Part shown: in pieces, positions 11,345 through 21,937 of the stretch
How the letters are laid out: each line of letters begins with the position of its first letter
How positions within the stretch are numbered: the stretch's first letter is position 1
Assembly (NCBI RefSeq): GCF_001598295.1
Contig: NZ_BCYR01000009.1
Coordinates: 62,001 to 126,000 of the forward strand
Origin: Klebsiella ornithinolytica NBRC 105727 = ATCC 31898
GTDB taxonomy: Bacteria > Pseudomonadota > Gammaproteobacteria > Enterobacterales > Enterobacteriaceae
DNA: 64,000 bases
Direction of reading: 5' to 3'
The notes under the pieces: model-generated
Told to the model about the DNA's origin: nothing
What the model saw: only the letters and a program-made list of their open reading frames with translations
The model's database searches: none
Made by a program: the position numbers and the translations under genes

Positions 11345-11925
11345 CAGTTACCCAGCGTGGTGGAGACGCGGTTGCCGGAGGTGGAAGTGGCGTTAACCGG
11401 CTTCTCTTCCCCTTTCGTGGCTTCGACATCAGCAACGTGGACGCTTGGCAGCTTACGAATCAGCTGTTCAGCAGCTTTGTCGTACATCTCCTGGACGATC
11501 ATATCCTGCTCAGCGTCTTTCGCTAACGCCGCCTGCGGGTTATCGAAGAACGAGCGGTAGACTTTCGTCGAGATCGGATAGATATCATGACCCGGGATTA
11601 GCACGCTTGCCTGCACCGTCAGCACCATCTGATATTCAGCGGTACGACCATCCTGGAAAATGGAAGCCGTATCTTTCTGAATGGATGACGCATCCAGACG
11701 CAGGGACGGAATATCCTTGCGCAGCGTGCTGCCGTCGACGATCTCGACGCCATTCAGACGCAGCTGATTACGTACCGAACGACTTAACGGACCATTCGGA
11801 TCGCTCGACTGAAAGATCATGGTTTTCATCGCGGTGGGGACCTGAGTGGTACTCCGCAGATGCCAACCGCATCCGGCGGTGATGAGCACCGCCAGAGATA
11901 ACAACAATGTTGCCAGATATCGCAC
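11344..11925 (-). CDS. lptE: LPS-assembly lipoprotein LptE
   Basis: LptE plugs the LptD barrel and helps place lipopolysaccharide in the outer leaflet. The lipobox ITAGC puts the lipidated cysteine at residue 19. The mature part begins [11 protein letters not shown], typical of the family. The length of 193 residues matches E. coli LptE (formerly RlpB), with a variable C-terminal tail. It starts 14 bases after leuS and shares one base with holA. Confidence 0.96.
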   Translation of the reverse strand: MRYLATLLLSLAVLITAGCGWHLRSTTQVPTAMKTMIFQSSDPNGPLSRSVRNQLRLNGVEIVDGSTLRKDIPSLRLDASSIQKDTASIFQDGRTAEYQMVLTVQASVLIPGHDIYPISTKVYRSFFDNPQAALAKDAEQDMIVQEMYDKAAEQLIRKLPSVHVADVEATKGEEKPVNATSTSGNRVSTTLGN

Positions 11926-11939
11926 GCTTCCTCCTGCGC

Positions 11940-14522
11940 TTAGCCAACGACCAGGTTGAGCAGTTTACCCGGGACGTAAATCACTTTACGTACGGTTACA
12001 CCGTCGAGATACTTCGCAACCAGATGTTCCTGGCCCGCACGTGCACGAACCTGTTCTTCGGTTGCATCGACAGGAACGGTAATTTTACCACGGACTTTAC
12101 CATTAACCTGAACAACAACCAGGGTGGTATTTTCAACCATAGCGCTTTCATCGGCGACCGGCCACGGCGCGTTGTCGATATCGCCTTCACCGCCCAGCTC
12201 CTGCCACAGCGTGAAGCAGGCGTGCGGGGTGAACGGATTAAGCATGCGCACAACCGCCAGCAGAGCCTCACGCATCAGCGCGCGATCCTGTTCGTTTTCC
12301 TGCGGCGCTTTCGCCAGTTTGTTCATCAGCTCCATGATCGCGGCGATCGCGGTGTTGAAGGTCTGACGACGGCCGATATCATCGGTCACTTTGGCGATCG
12401 TTTTGTGGACATCACGACGCAGCGCCTGCTGATCTTCGCTCAGGCTGGCAACGTCCAGCGCGGCAACCGGGCCCTGAGTCGTGTGTTCATAAACCAGTTT
12501 CCAGACACGTTTCAGGAAGCGGTTTGCCCCTTCAACGCCGGATTCCTGCCATTCCAGAGTCATATCTGCCGGAGAGGCGAACATCATAAACAGACGTACG
12601 GTATCCGCGCCGTAGCGTTCAACCATCACCTGCGGGTCGATGCCGTTGTTCTTCGACTTGGACATTTTGCTCATGCCGGTATACACCAGCTCGCGCCCCT
12701 GCGGATCGTAGGCTTTTACGATACGGCCTTTTTCATCGCGCTCCACGGTGGCATCAACCGGAGAAACCCAGTTGCGCTCGCCGTTTTCGCCAACGTAATA
12801 GAAGGCGTCAGCCAGAACCATCCCCTGGCACAGCAGCTGTTTCGCCGGCTCGTCAGAGTTAACCATACCCGCGTCGCGCATCAGCTTATGGAAGAAGCGG
12901 AAGTACAGCAGGTGCATAATCGCATGTTCGATCCCGCCGATGTAAATATCGACCGGCAGCCAGTAGTTGGCGGCGTTTGGATCCAGCATTCCGTCATTGT
13001 ACTGCGGGCAGGTATAGCGCGCGTAGTACCAGGAGGATTCCATAAAGGTATCGAAGGTGTCGGTTTCACGCAGCGCAGGCTGACCGTTAACGGTGGTTTT
13101 TGCCCACTCCGGATCGGCCTTGATTGGGCTGGTGATGCCGTCCATGACCACATCTTCCGGCAGAATGACCGGCAGCTGATCTTCCGGGGTCGGCATTACG
13201 GTACCGTCTTCCAGGGTGACCATTGGAATCGGCGCGCCCCAGTAACGCTGACGGGAAACGCCCCAGTCGCGAAGGCGATAGTTAATTTTGCGCTCGCCAA
13301 CGCCCATCGCCGCCAGTTTGTCGGCGATAGCGTTAAAGCCCGCTTCGTAGCTCAGGCCATCGAACTCGCCGGAGTTGAAGAGGGTGCCTTTTTCAGTCAG
13401 CGCCTGCCCGGAGAGATCCGGTTCTGAGCCGTCTGCCGCCAGAATAACCGGCTTAATGTTCAGGCCATATTTGCTGGCAAATTCGTAGTCGCGCTGATCG
13501 TGACCCGGAACGGCCATGACGGCGCCGGTGCCGTATTCCATCAGCACGAAGTTTGCCGCCCAGACCGGAATTTCTTCGCCGGTCAGCGGGTGAATCGCTT
13601 TGTAGCCGGTATCGACACCTTTTTTCTCCATCGTCGCCATTTCTGCTTCGGCGACTTTGGTGTTGCGGCATTCGTCGATAAATGCAGCCAGCTCAGGGTT
13701 GTTCGCTGCCGCCTGCTGTGCCAGCGGATGACCCGCGGCTACGGCCAGGTAGGTACAGCCCATGAAGGTGTCCGGACGGGTGGTGTAGACGGTCAGCTTG
13801 TCGGCATACTCGTTAACGTTGAAGGAGATTTCTACCCCTTCGGAGCGGCCGATCCAGTTGCGCTGCATGGTCTTAACGGTATCAGGCCAGTGATCCAGTT
13901 TATCCAGATCGTTCAGCAGTTCGTCGGCGTAGGCGGTGATTTTGATAAACCACTGCGGGATCTCTTTACGCTCAACTTTGGTATCGCAGCGCCAGCAGCA
14001 GCCGTCGATAACCTGTTCGTTGGCAAGAACGGTCTGGTCGTTCGGACACCAGTTCACCGCAGACGTTTTTTTGTACACCAGGCCTTTTTTATACAGCTCG
14101 GTGAAGAATTTTTGCTCCCAGCGGTAGTATTCCGGGGTGCAGGTCGCCACTTCACGGCTCCAGTCATAGCCAAAGCCCAGCTTTTTCAGCTGGTTTTTCA
14201 TGTAGGCAATATTGTCGTAGGTCCACGGGGCCGGCGCGGTGTTGTTTTTTACCGCGGCGCCTTCCGCCGGCAGACCAAACGCATCCCAGCCGATCGGCTG
14301 CAGAACGTTTTTGCCGAGCATACGCTGGTAGCGGGCAATCACGTCGCCGATGGTGTAGTTACGCACGTGACCCATGTGTAGTCGACCAGAAGGATAAGGA
14401 AGCATCGACAGGCAGTAATACTTCTCTTTGCTCTCGTCTTCAGTTACTTCAAATGTACGATGATCGTCCCAGTGAAGCTGGACTTTCGATTCTATCTCTT
14501 CCGGGCGGTATTGCTCTTGCAT
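11940..14522 (-). CDS. leuS: Leucyl-tRNA synthetase
   Basis: LeuS charges leucine to its tRNAs and edits errors. It is a class I synthetase with HMGH at 49-52 and KMSKS at about 619-623. The editing (CP1) domain lies between them, including the Thr-rich stretch [10 protein letters not shown]. The 860 residues equal E. coli LeuS when started at ATG 14522 ([13 protein letters not shown]). An in-frame TTG eight codons earlier would add residues absent from relatives, so I rejected it. ybeL is divergent, with about 220 bases between. Confidence 0.98.
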   Translation of the reverse strand: MQEQYRPEEIESKVQLHWDDHRTFEVTEDESKEKYYCLSMLPYPSGRLHMGHVRNYTIGDVIARYQRMLGKNVLQPIGWDAFGLPAEGAAVKNNTAPAPWTYDNIAYMKNQLKKLGFGYDWSREVATCTPEYYRWEQKFFTELYKKGLVYKKTSAVNWCPNDQTVLANEQVIDGCCWRCDTKVERKEIPQWFIKITAYADELLNDLDKLDHWPDTVKTMQRNWIGRSEGVEISFNVNEYADKLTVYTTRPDTFMGCTYLAVAAGHPLAQQAAANNPELAAFIDECRNTKVAEAEMATMEKKGVDTGYKAIHPLTGEEIPVWAANFVLMEYGTGAVMAVPGHDQRDYEFASKYGLNIKPVILAADGSEPDLSGQALTEKGTLFNSGEFDGLSYEAGFNAIADKLAAMGVGERKINYRLRDWGVSRQRYWGAPIPMVTLEDGTVMPTPEDQLPVILPEDVVMDGITSPIKADPEWAKTTVNGQPALRETDTFDTFMESSWYYARYTCPQYNDGMLDPNAANYWLPVDIYIGGIEHAIMHLLYFRFFHKLMRDAGMVNSDEPAKQLLCQGMVLADAFYYVGENGERNWVSPVDATVERDEKGRIVKAYDPQGRELVYTGMSKMSKSKNNGIDPQVMVERYGADTVRLFMMFASPADMTLEWQESGVEGANRFLKRVWKLVYEHTTQGPVAALDVASLSEDQQALRRDVHKTIAKVTDDIGRRQTFNTAIAAIMELMNKLAKAPQENEQDRALMREALLAVVRMLNPFTPHACFTLWQELGGEGDIDNAPWPVADESAMVENTTLVVVQVNGKVRGKITVPVDATEEQVRARAGQEHLVAKYLDGVTVRKVIYVPGKLLNLVVG

Positions 14523-14743
14523 GGCAGCCAGTGGTCCTGTTTTCAATACAGCTACAAAATGTAGCCAATGGATGTGTTATCAGATCGGCATAGCATAGCC
14601 CAAACGCCCACGTCAAAACAGCCTTTCGCACATTAACATCGGCAAAAGCGGCGGAGACTATTTCGTGACTCTGTGGGCTAACTGGCAAAGCAGATGGCAA
14701 ATAAGGTCTATTATTAGAAGAAGTTAACCACACCGGAGGCGAA

Positions 14744-15229
14744 ATGATGAACAAGGTTGCTCAATTCTACCGTGAACTGGTGTCGACGCTCAGTGAACGG
14801 CTGCGCAATGGAGAACGTGATATTGACGCGCTGGTGGAACAGGCGCGGATGAAAATTAGCCACTCTGGTGAGTTAACGCATCGCGAAGTTGAGACGCTGA
14901 CCAAAGCGGTCAGGCGCGATCTGGAGGAGTTTGCCCGCAGCTATGAAGAGAGCCAGGACGAACTGACGGACAGCGTGTTTATGCGGGTGATAAAAGAGAG
15001 CCTGTGGCAGGAGCTGGCGGATATTACCGATAAAACCCAGCTGGAATGGCGCGAAGTGTTCCAGGATCTCAACCACCACGGGGTTTACCATAGTGGCGAA
15101 GTGGTGGGGCTGGGAAACCTGGTGTGCGAACACTGCCATTATCACCTGGCGGTCTATACCCCGGATATTCTGCCGCGTTGCCCGAAATGCGGCCATGACC
15201 AGTTCCAGCGTCGTCCCTTTGAACCTTGA
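14744..15229 (+). CDS. ybeL: Zinc-ribbon protein YbeL (DUF1451)
   Basis: The 161-residue cytosolic protein has a helical, charged N-terminal two thirds and a C-terminal zinc ribbon formed by Cys128, Cys131, Cys146 and Cys149. It is nearly identical to E. coli YbeL over the C-terminal half. No biochemical function is established. GGAGG lies just before two adjacent ATG codons (14744 and 14747), and E. coli uses the equivalent of the second. It is the only plus-strand gene in this stretch, convergent with gltL. Confidence 0.92.
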   Translation: MMNKVAQFYRELVSTLSERLRNGERDIDALVEQARMKISHSGELTHREVETLTKAVRRDLEEFARSYEESQDELTDSVFMRVIKESLWQELADITDKTQLEWREVFQDLNHHGVYHSGEVVGLGNLVCEHCHYHLAVYTPDILPRCPKCGHDQFQRRPFEP

Positions 15230-15258
15230 TACGCCGCGCTGAGGTGGCTGAATGAAAT

Positions 15259-15286
15259 CAGGCGCGCACCTGCCGATGCGCGCCTG
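15259..15286. terminator. Hairpin between convergent ybeL and gltL
   Basis: A perfect ten-base-pair stem (CAGGCGCGCA and TGCGCGCCTG, loop eight) lies 30 bases past the ybeL stop and 13 bases past the gltL stop. Neither side has a clear uridine run. It may limit transcript ends in both directions or protect the 3' ends from decay. Confidence 0.5.
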
Positions 15287-15298
15287 TAAAGTGACCCG

Positions 15299-16024
15299 TT
15301 AATGCAGAATTTTGGCGAGGAAGTCTTTTGCGCGATCGGATTGCGGATTGGCGAAAAATGCTTCTTTGTCAGAGTCTTCGACAATTTTCCCTTCATCCAT
15401 AAAGATCACCCGGTTGGCGACCTTACGGGCAAAGCCCATTTCGTGCGTCACCACCATCATCGTCATGCCTTCGTTGGCCAGTTCAACCATGACATCCAGC
15501 ACTTCGTTGATCATTTCCGGATCCAGTGCGGAAGTCGGTTCGTCAAACAGCATAGCAATGGGATCCATACAGAGCGCACGGGCGATAGCCACGCGCTGCT
15601 GCTGGCCGCCGGAGAGCTGGGCCGGATATTTATCGGCATGGGCGGAGAGCCCCACGCGTTCCAGCAGCTTCAGGCCTTTTGCCCGGGAAGCGGCTTTATC
15701 GCGGTTAAGCACTTTGACCTGCGCCAGCGTCAGGTTATCGATAATCGACAGATGCGGAAACAGTTCAAAGTGCTGGAACACCATCCCGACGCGGGAACGC
15801 AGCCTGGCAAGGTTGGTTTTTTTATCGTTGACCCGGGTACCATCCACGGTGATCTCACCCTGTTGAATAGGCTCCAGGCCGTTGACGGTTTTAATCAACG
15901 TTGATTTGCCCGAGCCGGAAGGCCCGCATACCACCACTACTTCACCTTTTTTCACTTCCGTGGAGCAATCGGTCAGCACCTGAAAGTGACCATACCATTT
16001 TGAAACGTTTTTCAGGGTAATCAT
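15299..16024 (-). CDS. gltL: Glutamate/aspartate ABC transporter ATP-binding protein
   Basis: GltL is the ATPase of the GltIJKL importer. Walker [10 protein letters not shown] is at 34-42, the ABC signature LSGGQQQR at about 138-145, and Walker [13 protein letters not shown] follows. The 241 residues match the family size. The start overlaps the gltK stop by one base (TAATG), so the two are probably translationally coupled. It is the last gene of the operon. Confidence 0.97.
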   Translation of the reverse strand: MITLKNVSKWYGHFQVLTDCSTEVKKGEVVVVCGPSGSGKSTLIKTVNGLEPIQQGEITVDGTRVNDKKTNLARLRSRVGMVFQHFELFPHLSIIDNLTLAQVKVLNRDKAASRAKGLKLLERVGLSAHADKYPAQLSGGQQQRVAIARALCMDPIAMLFDEPTSALDPEMINEVLDVMVELANEGMTMMVVTHEMGFARKVANRVIFMDEGKIVEDSDKEAFFANPQSDRAKDFLAKILH

Positions 16025-16698
16025 TACACAGTCCTTTTCTTCAACCAGCTGACCAACAGCGATGCGCTGAGACTAATGACAAAATAAACGGCGCCTGCGA
16101 ACAGGATCATCTCCACCTGGGTTCCGTCGCGCTCGCCGATGGTAGAGGCGGTACGGAAGAAGTCGGCCAGGCTGAGAACGTAAACCAGAGAGGTATCCTG
16201 AAACAGTACGATCCCCTGGGTGAGCAGCAGCGGCACCATGGCGCGAAACGCCTGCGGCAGAATAATCAGCTTCATGGATTGCCACTGGGTCATCCCCAGC
16301 GCCAGCGCGGCGCTCGACTGGCCGCGAGAGATACTCTGGATACCCGCGCGGATAATTTCCGAATAGTACGCCGCTTCAAACATCGAGAAGGCCACCATCG
16401 CGGAGATCAAGCGGATATCGCTTTTCGGCGACAGGCCCAGGACGTTCTGCAGGAAACCGGGAACAATCAGATAAAACCACAGCAGGACCATCACCAGCGG
16501 GATCGAGCGGAACACGTTGACGTAGGTCTTCGCAAACCACGCCAGCGGCAGGAAGCTGGACAGACGCATAACCGCCAGCAGGGTGCCCCAGACGATACCA
16601 AAAATGATGGCGGTCACGGTGATTTTCAGGGTGATAACCAGCCCGGCCAGCAGGTATGGCATTGATGGGACGATAGAACTCCAGTCAAAATCGTACAT
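16024..16698 (-). CDS. gltK: Glutamate/aspartate ABC transporter permease GltK
   Basis: GltK is one of two inner-membrane permeases forming the translocation path. Its 224 residues hold about five hydrophobic segments. The EAA-type loop that contacts the ATPase reads [20 protein letters not shown]. It is separated from gltJ by two bases and overlaps gltL by one. Confidence 0.97.
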   Translation of the reverse strand: MYDFDWSSIVPSMPYLLAGLVITLKITVTAIIFGIVWGTLLAVMRLSSFLPLAWFAKTYVNVFRSIPLVMVLLWFYLIVPGFLQNVLGLSPKSDIRLISAMVAFSMFEAAYYSEIIRAGIQSISRGQSSAALALGMTQWQSMKLIILPQAFRAMVPLLLTQGIVLFQDTSLVYVLSLADFFRTASTIGERDGTQVEMILFAGAVYFVISLSASLLVSWLKKRTV

Positions 16699-16700
16699 GA

Positions 16701-17441
16701 TTATTTGCCTCCCATATTGCCCGGCAGGCGGACCTTGCGTTCAACCACATACATCACCAGCATAATCACCGCATTAATAAACACATAGGCGAGGGTAATC
16801 GCGGTAAAGGATTCCCAGGCGTGGGCTGAGTAATCCAGCAGCTTGCCTGCCTGTGCCGCCATATCCGCCAGCCCGATGGTTGAAGCGATGGCCGAGTTTT
16901 TCACCAGGTTCATCATCTCCGAGGTCATCGGCGGCACAATGACCCGATAGGCGTTGGGCAGCAGTACGTAACGATAGGTCTGCGGCAGCGTCAGGCCCAT
17001 GGCCAGCCCGGCGTTTTTCTGTCCGCGCGGCAGTGACTGAATGGCGGCGCGCACCTGTTCGCATACGCGAGCGGCGGTAAACAGCCCCAGACACATCATC
17101 GAAGAGAGGAAGAACTGAATATTCGGATCGAGCTCGGATTTAAACCACATGCCGATGTTTTCCGGCAGGAGCTCCGGCACCACCAGGTACCAGGTGAAGA
17201 ACTGAACGATCAGCGGGACATTACGGAACAGTTCAACGTAGCAGGTGCCGATGCTGGATAACCAGCGGTTGGGGGCAGTGCGTAAAATGCCGAACAGCGA
17301 GCCGACGAAAAAAGCGATAATCCAGGCGCTAATCGACAGTGCGATGGTGACCTGAAAGCCGCTCCAGAGCCAACCCAGATAGGTGGTATTGCCGAACGGG
17401 GCCTGTTGCAGGAAGATTCCCCAGTTCCAGTCTATTGACAT
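16701..17441 (-). CDS. gltJ: Glutamate/aspartate ABC transporter permease GltJ
   Basis: GltJ is the second permease subunit. The EAA loop [20 protein letters not shown] is visible near residue 150. I chose ATG 17441 ([13 protein letters not shown]) because AGGAG lies six bases upstream and it gives 246 residues as in E. coli. A start ten codons earlier would lie in the terminator region. It is separated from gltI by the SroC region. Confidence 0.97.
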   Translation of the reverse strand: MSIDWNWGIFLQQAPFGNTTYLGWLWSGFQVTIALSISAWIIAFFVGSLFGILRTAPNRWLSSIGTCYVELFRNVPLIVQFFTWYLVVPELLPENIGMWFKSELDPNIQFFLSSMMCLGLFTAARVCEQVRAAIQSLPRGQKNAGLAMGLTLPQTYRYVLLPNAYRVIVPPMTSEMMNLVKNSAIASTIGLADMAAQAGKLLDYSAHAWESFTAITLAYVFINAVIMLVMYVVERKVRLPGNMGGK

Positions 17442-17454
17442 AAATGACTCCTGG

Positions 17455-17480
17455 AAAAAAAAGGGTAGCATCGCTACCCT
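17455..17480 (-). terminator. Intrinsic terminator inside the glt operon, 3' end of SroC
   Basis: A seven-base-pair GGGTAGC/GCTACCC stem with a three-base loop is followed on the minus strand by eight thymines. It lies between gltI and gltJ, only 14 bases upstream of the gltJ start. It should stop part of the transcription coming from gltI, favouring the binding protein over the membrane parts. Confidence 0.85.
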
Positions 17481-17604
17481 CGAAGATCATTGTGCAGCCT
17501 GTTTCGGTATTCGCGGCGGCTGGGGAACGACCAGCCACCGTATAGTCTGTCCGTGCTGTCACAACAATCGGGAGGGCAGGATGTCCTGCCCCTTGTTTTT
17601 TTAA
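17455..17604 (-). ncRNA. sroC: SroC small RNA (GcvB sponge), gltI-gltJ intergenic
   Basis: In E. coli and Salmonella the gltI-gltJ spacer yields SroC, a processed RNA that binds and destabilises the GcvB sRNA. Here the spacer has the expected place, length (about 150 bases) and Rho-independent 3' end. A second stem right after the gltI stop (GGGCAGGA/TCCTGCCC, 17574-17591) could stabilise the gltI end or mark the 5' boundary. The 5' end is set by RNase processing and cannot be read exactly. The identification rests on position and the terminator. Confidence 0.75.
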
Positions 17605-18513
17605 TTAGTTCAGAGCTTTGTCGTTAGGGGTCTTGAACAGCGCCTTCATGTCGTCGGAGAGTTCGAAGTTCATATTCAGATTTTTCGGCGGGATGGGGTT
17701 TTTAAACCACTTATCAAACCATTTTTCCGCTTCGCCGGAGGTCTGGGCCGTGGCGACGGTGTCATCAATCAGCTTTTTAAACTGCGGATCGTCTTTGCGC
17801 AGCATACAGCCGTAGGCTTCTTTCGACTGGGCCGTGCCGACGATTTCCCAGTTATCCGGCTTCTTCGCTTTCGCACGTTCGCCGGCCAGCAGCGCATCGT
17901 CCATCATAAAGGCCACCGCGCGACCGCTTTCCAGAGTACGGAAGGAGTCGCCGTGGTCTTTGGCGCTGATAATGCGCATGTTCATTTTCTTCTCGTCATT
18001 CAACTTATGCAGCAGAACTTCGGAAGTGGTACCGGACGTGACGACAACCGCTTTGTCTTTCAGGTCCGGGAAATCTTTAATTGCACCGCCTTTTTTCACC
18101 AGCAGGCGGGTACCCACGACGAAAATGGTATCGGAGAAGGCGGCTTGTTTCTGACGTTCAAGGTTATTGGTCGTGGATCCACACTCGAAGTCGTAAGTAC
18201 CGTTCTGCAGCAGCGGAATACGGTTTTGCGAGGTCACCGGAACCAGTTTTACCTGCAGGTCAGGCTTATTCAGCTGTTTCTTGATGGCGTCAACGATAGC
18301 GTTGGAGTAGTCCTGAGAGTAACCGACCACTTTTTGTTGATTGTCGTAGTAAGAGAACGGAACGGAGGATTCACGGTGGCCGACGACGATGACGCCGTTT
18401 TTAGCGATTTTGTCCAGCGTGCTGCCTGCTGCCGGGGCGGCATCTTCCGCATGCGCCAGACCGGCGGTCATACCCATGACCAGCATCGCTGTGGCCAGTT
18501 TACGTAATTGCAT
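17605..18513 (-). CDS. gltI: Glutamate/aspartate periplasmic binding protein
   Basis: GltI captures glutamate and aspartate in the periplasm for the GltJKL transporter. A signal peptide covers residues 1-22, ending Ala-His-Ala. The solute-binding fold matches E. coli GltI, including SSVPFSYYDNQQKVVGYSQD and ECGSTTNN. I chose ATG 18513 because AAGGAG lies six bases before it and it gives 302 residues. The upstream ATG at 18558 lies in the leader. It is the first gene of its operon, and the leader carries a GcvB-type target. Confidence 0.97.
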   Translation of the reverse strand: MQLRKLATAMLVMGMTAGLAHAEDAAPAAGSTLDKIAKNGVIVVGHRESSVPFSYYDNQQKVVGYSQDYSNAIVDAIKKQLNKPDLQVKLVPVTSQNRIPLLQNGTYDFECGSTTNNLERQKQAAFSDTIFVVGTRLLVKKGGAIKDFPDLKDKAVVVTSGTTSEVLLHKLNDEKKMNMRIISAKDHGDSFRTLESGRAVAFMMDDALLAGERAKAKKPDNWEIVGTAQSKEAYGCMLRKDDPQFKKLIDDTVATAQTSGEAEKWFDKWFKNPIPPKNLNMNFELSDDMKALFKTPNDKALN

Positions 18514-18556
18514 ATCCAACTCCTTATCCTCAGCGTCATTGACGCTTTTGATACCC

Positions 18557-18576
18557 ATTGTGAATGTGTGTGTGCG
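18557..18576 (-). promoter_or_regulatory. CA-rich element in gltI leader, candidate GcvB target
   Basis: On the minus strand this reads CGCACACACACATTCACAAT, about 45-63 bases upstream of the gltI start. GcvB uses a GU-rich region to bind CA-rich leaders, and gltI is a known GcvB target in Salmonella. The match is by composition, since no duplex was calculated. Confidence 0.65.
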
Positions 18577-18928
18577 TTATTATGGCTGCGACACTGACAC
18601 GCAGCATTTGTATGTGTTTGTTAGCATTTAGTTTGGCTTAATGTAAAGATTTTGCTGCTTTATTGTTTATTTTTGCGAAGTGCTCCGCACCATTTAAAGG
18701 CAAAAATCGTCCATTGCACCATGTTAGTGCCTGAGGTGAGCGATGCTGGTGCAACCGGGTTATACCAACAATAAATGTCGCCGCGACCTGAGAATATTAA
18801 GCAATGCTCGTGCCAGGTTGGCGAGTAGAGAGAGGTCAGAATGGTCAGAATGGAGAGAAGGGCGGCCCCGGCGACGGCTGCCGGCCGGGGCTATGCGGAT
18901 CGACAATAAGATCCGCAGGCTATAACGA
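18577..18928. other. Intergenic region between lnt and gltI leader
   Basis: This stretch has no gene I can support. It holds the presumed gltI promoter and two hairpins close to the lnt stop: GCGGATC/GATCCGC at 18895-18916, and a GC-rich one at 18865-18891 pairing GCCCCGG with CCGGGGC. They lie downstream of lnt on the minus strand and may mark its transcript end, though no thymine run follows. Confidence 0.5.
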
Positions 18929-20467
18929 TTAGCGACGACGCTGGCGCAGGCTCATGATCAGCGCGCCAAAACCCAACAGCGCGGTCAGCGCCCACAGCGG
19001 CCAGTTACCGGTACGGGCGTACGGGGTCAGGCCGGAAGTCGGAGTGACTTTCGTGGTCAGCACTGCGCGGGTGAACTGCGGGATCATGTCCTGAATTTCC
19101 CCACGCGGGCCGATGACGGCGGTAATACCGTTATTGGTGCTGCGCAGCAGCGGACGCGCCAGCTCCAGGGCGCGCATCCGCGCCATCTGGAAATGCTGCC
19201 ACGGACCGATGGACTTGCCAAACCAGGCATCGTTGGAGATGGTCAGCAGGTAGTCGGTATCCGGGCGGAAGTTATCCCGCACCTGCTCGCCGAGAATAAT
19301 CTCGTAGCAGATAGCCGCCGTCAGCTTCATGTTATGCGCCACCAGCTGCGGCTGCACGTACGGACCGCGGCTGAAAGATGACATCGGTAAATCGAAGAAC
19401 GGAGCCAGCGGGCGTAGAATGGACTCCAGCGGCACGAATTCACCGAACGGCACCAGATGATTCTTGTTGTAGCGATCTTTGGAGTCGTAACTGTAGGGGT
19501 TATCTTTGCCCAGCGTAATGATGGTGTTGTAGGTATTGTAACGGTTCTGCTTGTTAAGCCGGGCGTCGACAATACCGGTAATCAACGAGCTGTCTTTCGC
19601 CCGCAGCAGGTCGTCCATCATACTCAGGAAATTCTGCTGGTTGATTTCCAGATCCGGGATCGCCGACTCGGGCCAGATGATTAGCTGGGATGAACCCATA
19701 TGCGGCTGCGTCAAATCCAGATAGATTTTCAGCGTATTCACCAGCTGATTTTCATCCCATTTCAGCGCCTGGGGAATATCACCCTGTACCAAAGATACCT
19801 GGGTAGCCCGTTCCGGCAGCAGTTGATACCACTGGACGTAGCGCAGCGGGAAGGGCAACGCGAACAGCACGATAGCGGCAACCAACGGTTTCCAGCTGCG
19901 GTGAATGAGCGCAAGGACCAGCAGGCCGCTGACCACCATCAACAGGAAGTTAATGGCTTCAACGCCCATTACCGGCGCTAGCCCTTTCAATGGGCCGTCA
20001 ATCTGGCTGTAGCCAAACTGCAGCCACGGGAAGCCGGTCAGCACCCAGCCGCGCAGGAATTCGGTGATTTGCCAGACAACCGGGGCAGCGACGGCGACGC
20101 GTATCCAGTTTGTTTTGGGCCACAGGCGCGACAGCAGACCGGCGAACAGTCCGGTATACAGCGACATATAAGCCGCCAGCAGTACCACGAGGAATACGTT
20201 GACCGGGCCGGGCATGCCACCGAACTGGGCAATGCTGACATAGACCCAGTTGATGCCGGAACCGAACAGTCCCAGGCCCCAGAAAAAGCCGATCCAGGCG
20301 CTTTGCAGCGGACGTCGGTTGAGGGTTAACCCCTGCAGGCCGATTAACGAAACAATCGCCGCAGGCCAGATGTCATAAGGAGAAAAAGCCAGCGTTCCGC
20401 TGGCTCCGAATAATAGCGCCAGCAGCAGACGTACGCGCTGGCGTTCGATGAGAGAGGCAAATACCAT
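18929..20467 (-). CDS. lnt: Apolipoprotein N-acyltransferase
   Basis: Lnt adds the third acyl chain to the N-terminal cysteine of lipoproteins at the inner membrane. The 512 residues match E. coli. About eight N- and C-terminal hydrophobic segments flank a nitrilase-like periplasmic domain. The catalytic triad is visible: Glu267 in IIWPES, Lys335 in [11 protein letters not shown] and Cys387 in TAAICYE. It follows corC after 22 bases, in the ybeZ-ybeY-corC-lnt group. Confidence 0.98.
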   Translation of the reverse strand: MVFASLIERQRVRLLLALLFGASGTLAFSPYDIWPAAIVSLIGLQGLTLNRRPLQSAWIGFFWGLGLFGSGINWVYVSIAQFGGMPGPVNVFLVVLLAAYMSLYTGLFAGLLSRLWPKTNWIRVAVAAPVVWQITEFLRGWVLTGFPWLQFGYSQIDGPLKGLAPVMGVEAINFLLMVVSGLLVLALIHRSWKPLVAAIVLFALPFPLRYVQWYQLLPERATQVSLVQGDIPQALKWDENQLVNTLKIYLDLTQPHMGSSQLIIWPESAIPDLEINQQNFLSMMDDLLRAKDSSLITGIVDARLNKQNRYNTYNTIITLGKDNPYSYDSKDRYNKNHLVPFGEFVPLESILRPLAPFFDLPMSSFSRGPYVQPQLVAHNMKLTAAICYEIILGEQVRDNFRPDTDYLLTISNDAWFGKSIGPWQHFQMARMRALELARPLLRSTNNGITAVIGPRGEIQDMIPQFTRAVLTTKVTPTSGLTPYARTGNWPLWALTALLGFGALIMSLRQRRR

Positions 20468-20489
20468 TTAGGTTAATCGTCCCGTGTAA

Positions 20490-21368
20490 TTAATCTTCCA
20501 GCTTCGGCTGTGGCGCGTCATCAGGAAGTTTGACATGTACCTGGATGATACGTCGGCTATCGGCCATGGCGACTTTGAATTGGTAACCATCGATGTCAAT
20601 AGACTCACCGCGCGCCGGCAGATGGCCGAAGGCCTGCATCACCAGCCCGCCAATGGTATCCACCTCTTCATCGCTGAAGTGAGTGCCATAGGCTTCGTTG
20701 AAGTCTTCAATGGAGGCCAGGGCGCGCACCGTCCAGGTGTGGCGGCTCAGCTGACGAAAATCGATATCTTCTTCTTCATCGTATTCGTCTTCGATCTCGC
20801 CGACGATAAGCTCGAGAATGTCTTCAATGGTCACCAGACCGGAGACACCGCCGAACTCATCGATCACGATAGCCATATGGTAACGCTGGGAGCGGAACTC
20901 TTTCAGCATGCGGTCAACCCGCTTACTTTCAGGCACGACAACCGCCGGGCGTAACACTTTTTCCATGCTGAATGCTTCGGAATCGCTGCGCATAAACGGC
21001 AGCAGGTCCTTGGCCATCAGAATCCCTTCAATGTGATCTTTATCTTCGCTGATGACCGGGAAACGCGAGTGGGCGGACTCGATGATCACATCGAGGCATT
21101 CGTCCAGGGTCTGATTGCGTTTCAGGGTAATCATCTGCGAGCGGGGGATCATGATATCGCGGACGCGCTGGTCGGCGATGTCCATTACCCCTTCGAGCAT
21201 ATCGCGCGTATCTTCGTCGATAAGGTCGTTTTGCCCGGAATCACGGATCAGCTCCAGCAGTTCATCACGGTTTTTCGGTTCCCCGTGAAAAAGCTGGCTG
21301 AGTAACAGGGAGAAGAATCCCTTTTTGCTGTTTACTGTGTCACTACTGTGTGAATTGTCGTCGCTCAT
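20490..21368 (-). CDS. corC: CorC: CBS-domain / CorC-HlyC protein linked to Mg/Co efflux
   Basis: The 292-residue soluble protein has two CBS domains (about 65-195) and a C-terminal CorC_HlyC domain that starts near the acidic run [16 protein letters not shown]. It is linked to magnesium and cobalt efflux together with CorA. The alternative name is YbeX, and recent work ties it to ribosome metabolism. It lies 101 bases after ybeY. A palindromic GCCGGTTTAACCGGC hairpin sits in that gap. Confidence 0.95.
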   Translation of the reverse strand: MSDDNSHSSDTVNSKKGFFSLLLSQLFHGEPKNRDELLELIRDSGQNDLIDEDTRDMLEGVMDIADQRVRDIMIPRSQMITLKRNQTLDECLDVIIESAHSRFPVISEDKDHIEGILMAKDLLPFMRSDSEAFSMEKVLRPAVVVPESKRVDRMLKEFRSQRYHMAIVIDEFGGVSGLVTIEDILELIVGEIEDEYDEEEDIDFRQLSRHTWTVRALASIEDFNEAYGTHFSDEEVDTIGGLVMQAFGHLPARGESIDIDGYQFKVAMADSRRIIQVHVKLPDDAPQPKLED

Positions 21369-21469
21369 GGCGTCGTGTGGGTTCTCATGTCAGTTAATTT
21401 GTCGCTCGTCGCGCGTGTGTTCAGCGCCGGACGGCATGGGGGCCGCTCGCCGGTTAAACCGGCGGCAGG

Positions 21470-21937
21470 CTATTCCTTCTCGGCAATGTACGGATCCTCA
21501 TAGCCCAGAGCAAGCATTATCTCTGTTTCGAGGCCTTCCATCTCTTCCGCTTCTTCATCAATGATATGGTCATAGCCCAGCAGGTGCAGACTGCCGTGAA
21601 TCACCATATGCGCCCAGTGCGCCTCCAGCGGTTTGTCTTGCTCTTTGGCTTCCTGTTCAACGACCTGACGGCAGATGATCAGGTCGCCAAGCAGCGGCAG
21701 TTCGATACCCGGCGGAGCTTCAAACGGGAACGACAGCACGTTGGTCGGCTTATCCTTGCCGCGATAGGTCAGATTCAGCTCATGGCTTTCGGCTTCGTCT
21801 ACCAGCCGCACGGTCACTTCTGACTCCTCCTGGAACTGAGGAATGACGGCATCGACCCAGCGTTGAAACTGGGCTTCATCCGGTAACCCGGCGCTATCTT
21901 CGCAAGCCAGCTGTAAATCGAGAATAACCTGACTCAT
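21470..21937 (-). CDS. ybeY: rRNA maturation endoribonuclease YbeY
   Basis: YbeY is a zinc-dependent endonuclease involved in 16S rRNA 3'-end maturation and 70S quality control. The metal motif [11 protein letters not shown] gives His114, His118 and His124. The 155 residues equal the E. coli length. The ATG overlaps the ybeZ stop by four bases (ATGA), indicating coupled translation with its partner ATPase. Confidence 0.98.
   Translation of the reverse strand: MSQVILDLQLACEDSAGLPDEAQFQRWVDAVIPQFQEESEVTVRLVDEAESHELNLTYRGKDKPTNVLSFPFEAPPGIELPLLGDLIICRQVVEQEAKEQDKPLEAHWAHMVIHGSLHLLGYDHIIDEEAEEMEGLETEIMLALGYEDPYIAEKE

Noticed and set aside
11907-13427. 506-codon open frame on the plus strand antisense to leuS
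   Set aside because: It lies entirely opposite a perfect leuS, has no ribosome-binding site and no recognisable protein. Long antisense frames are common in G+C-rich genes.
17574-17600. Hairpin plus T run readable as a plus-strand terminator just after gltI
   Set aside because: No plus-strand gene runs into it. On the minus strand it is a stem without following Ts, so it is treated as part of the gltI 3' end/SroC.
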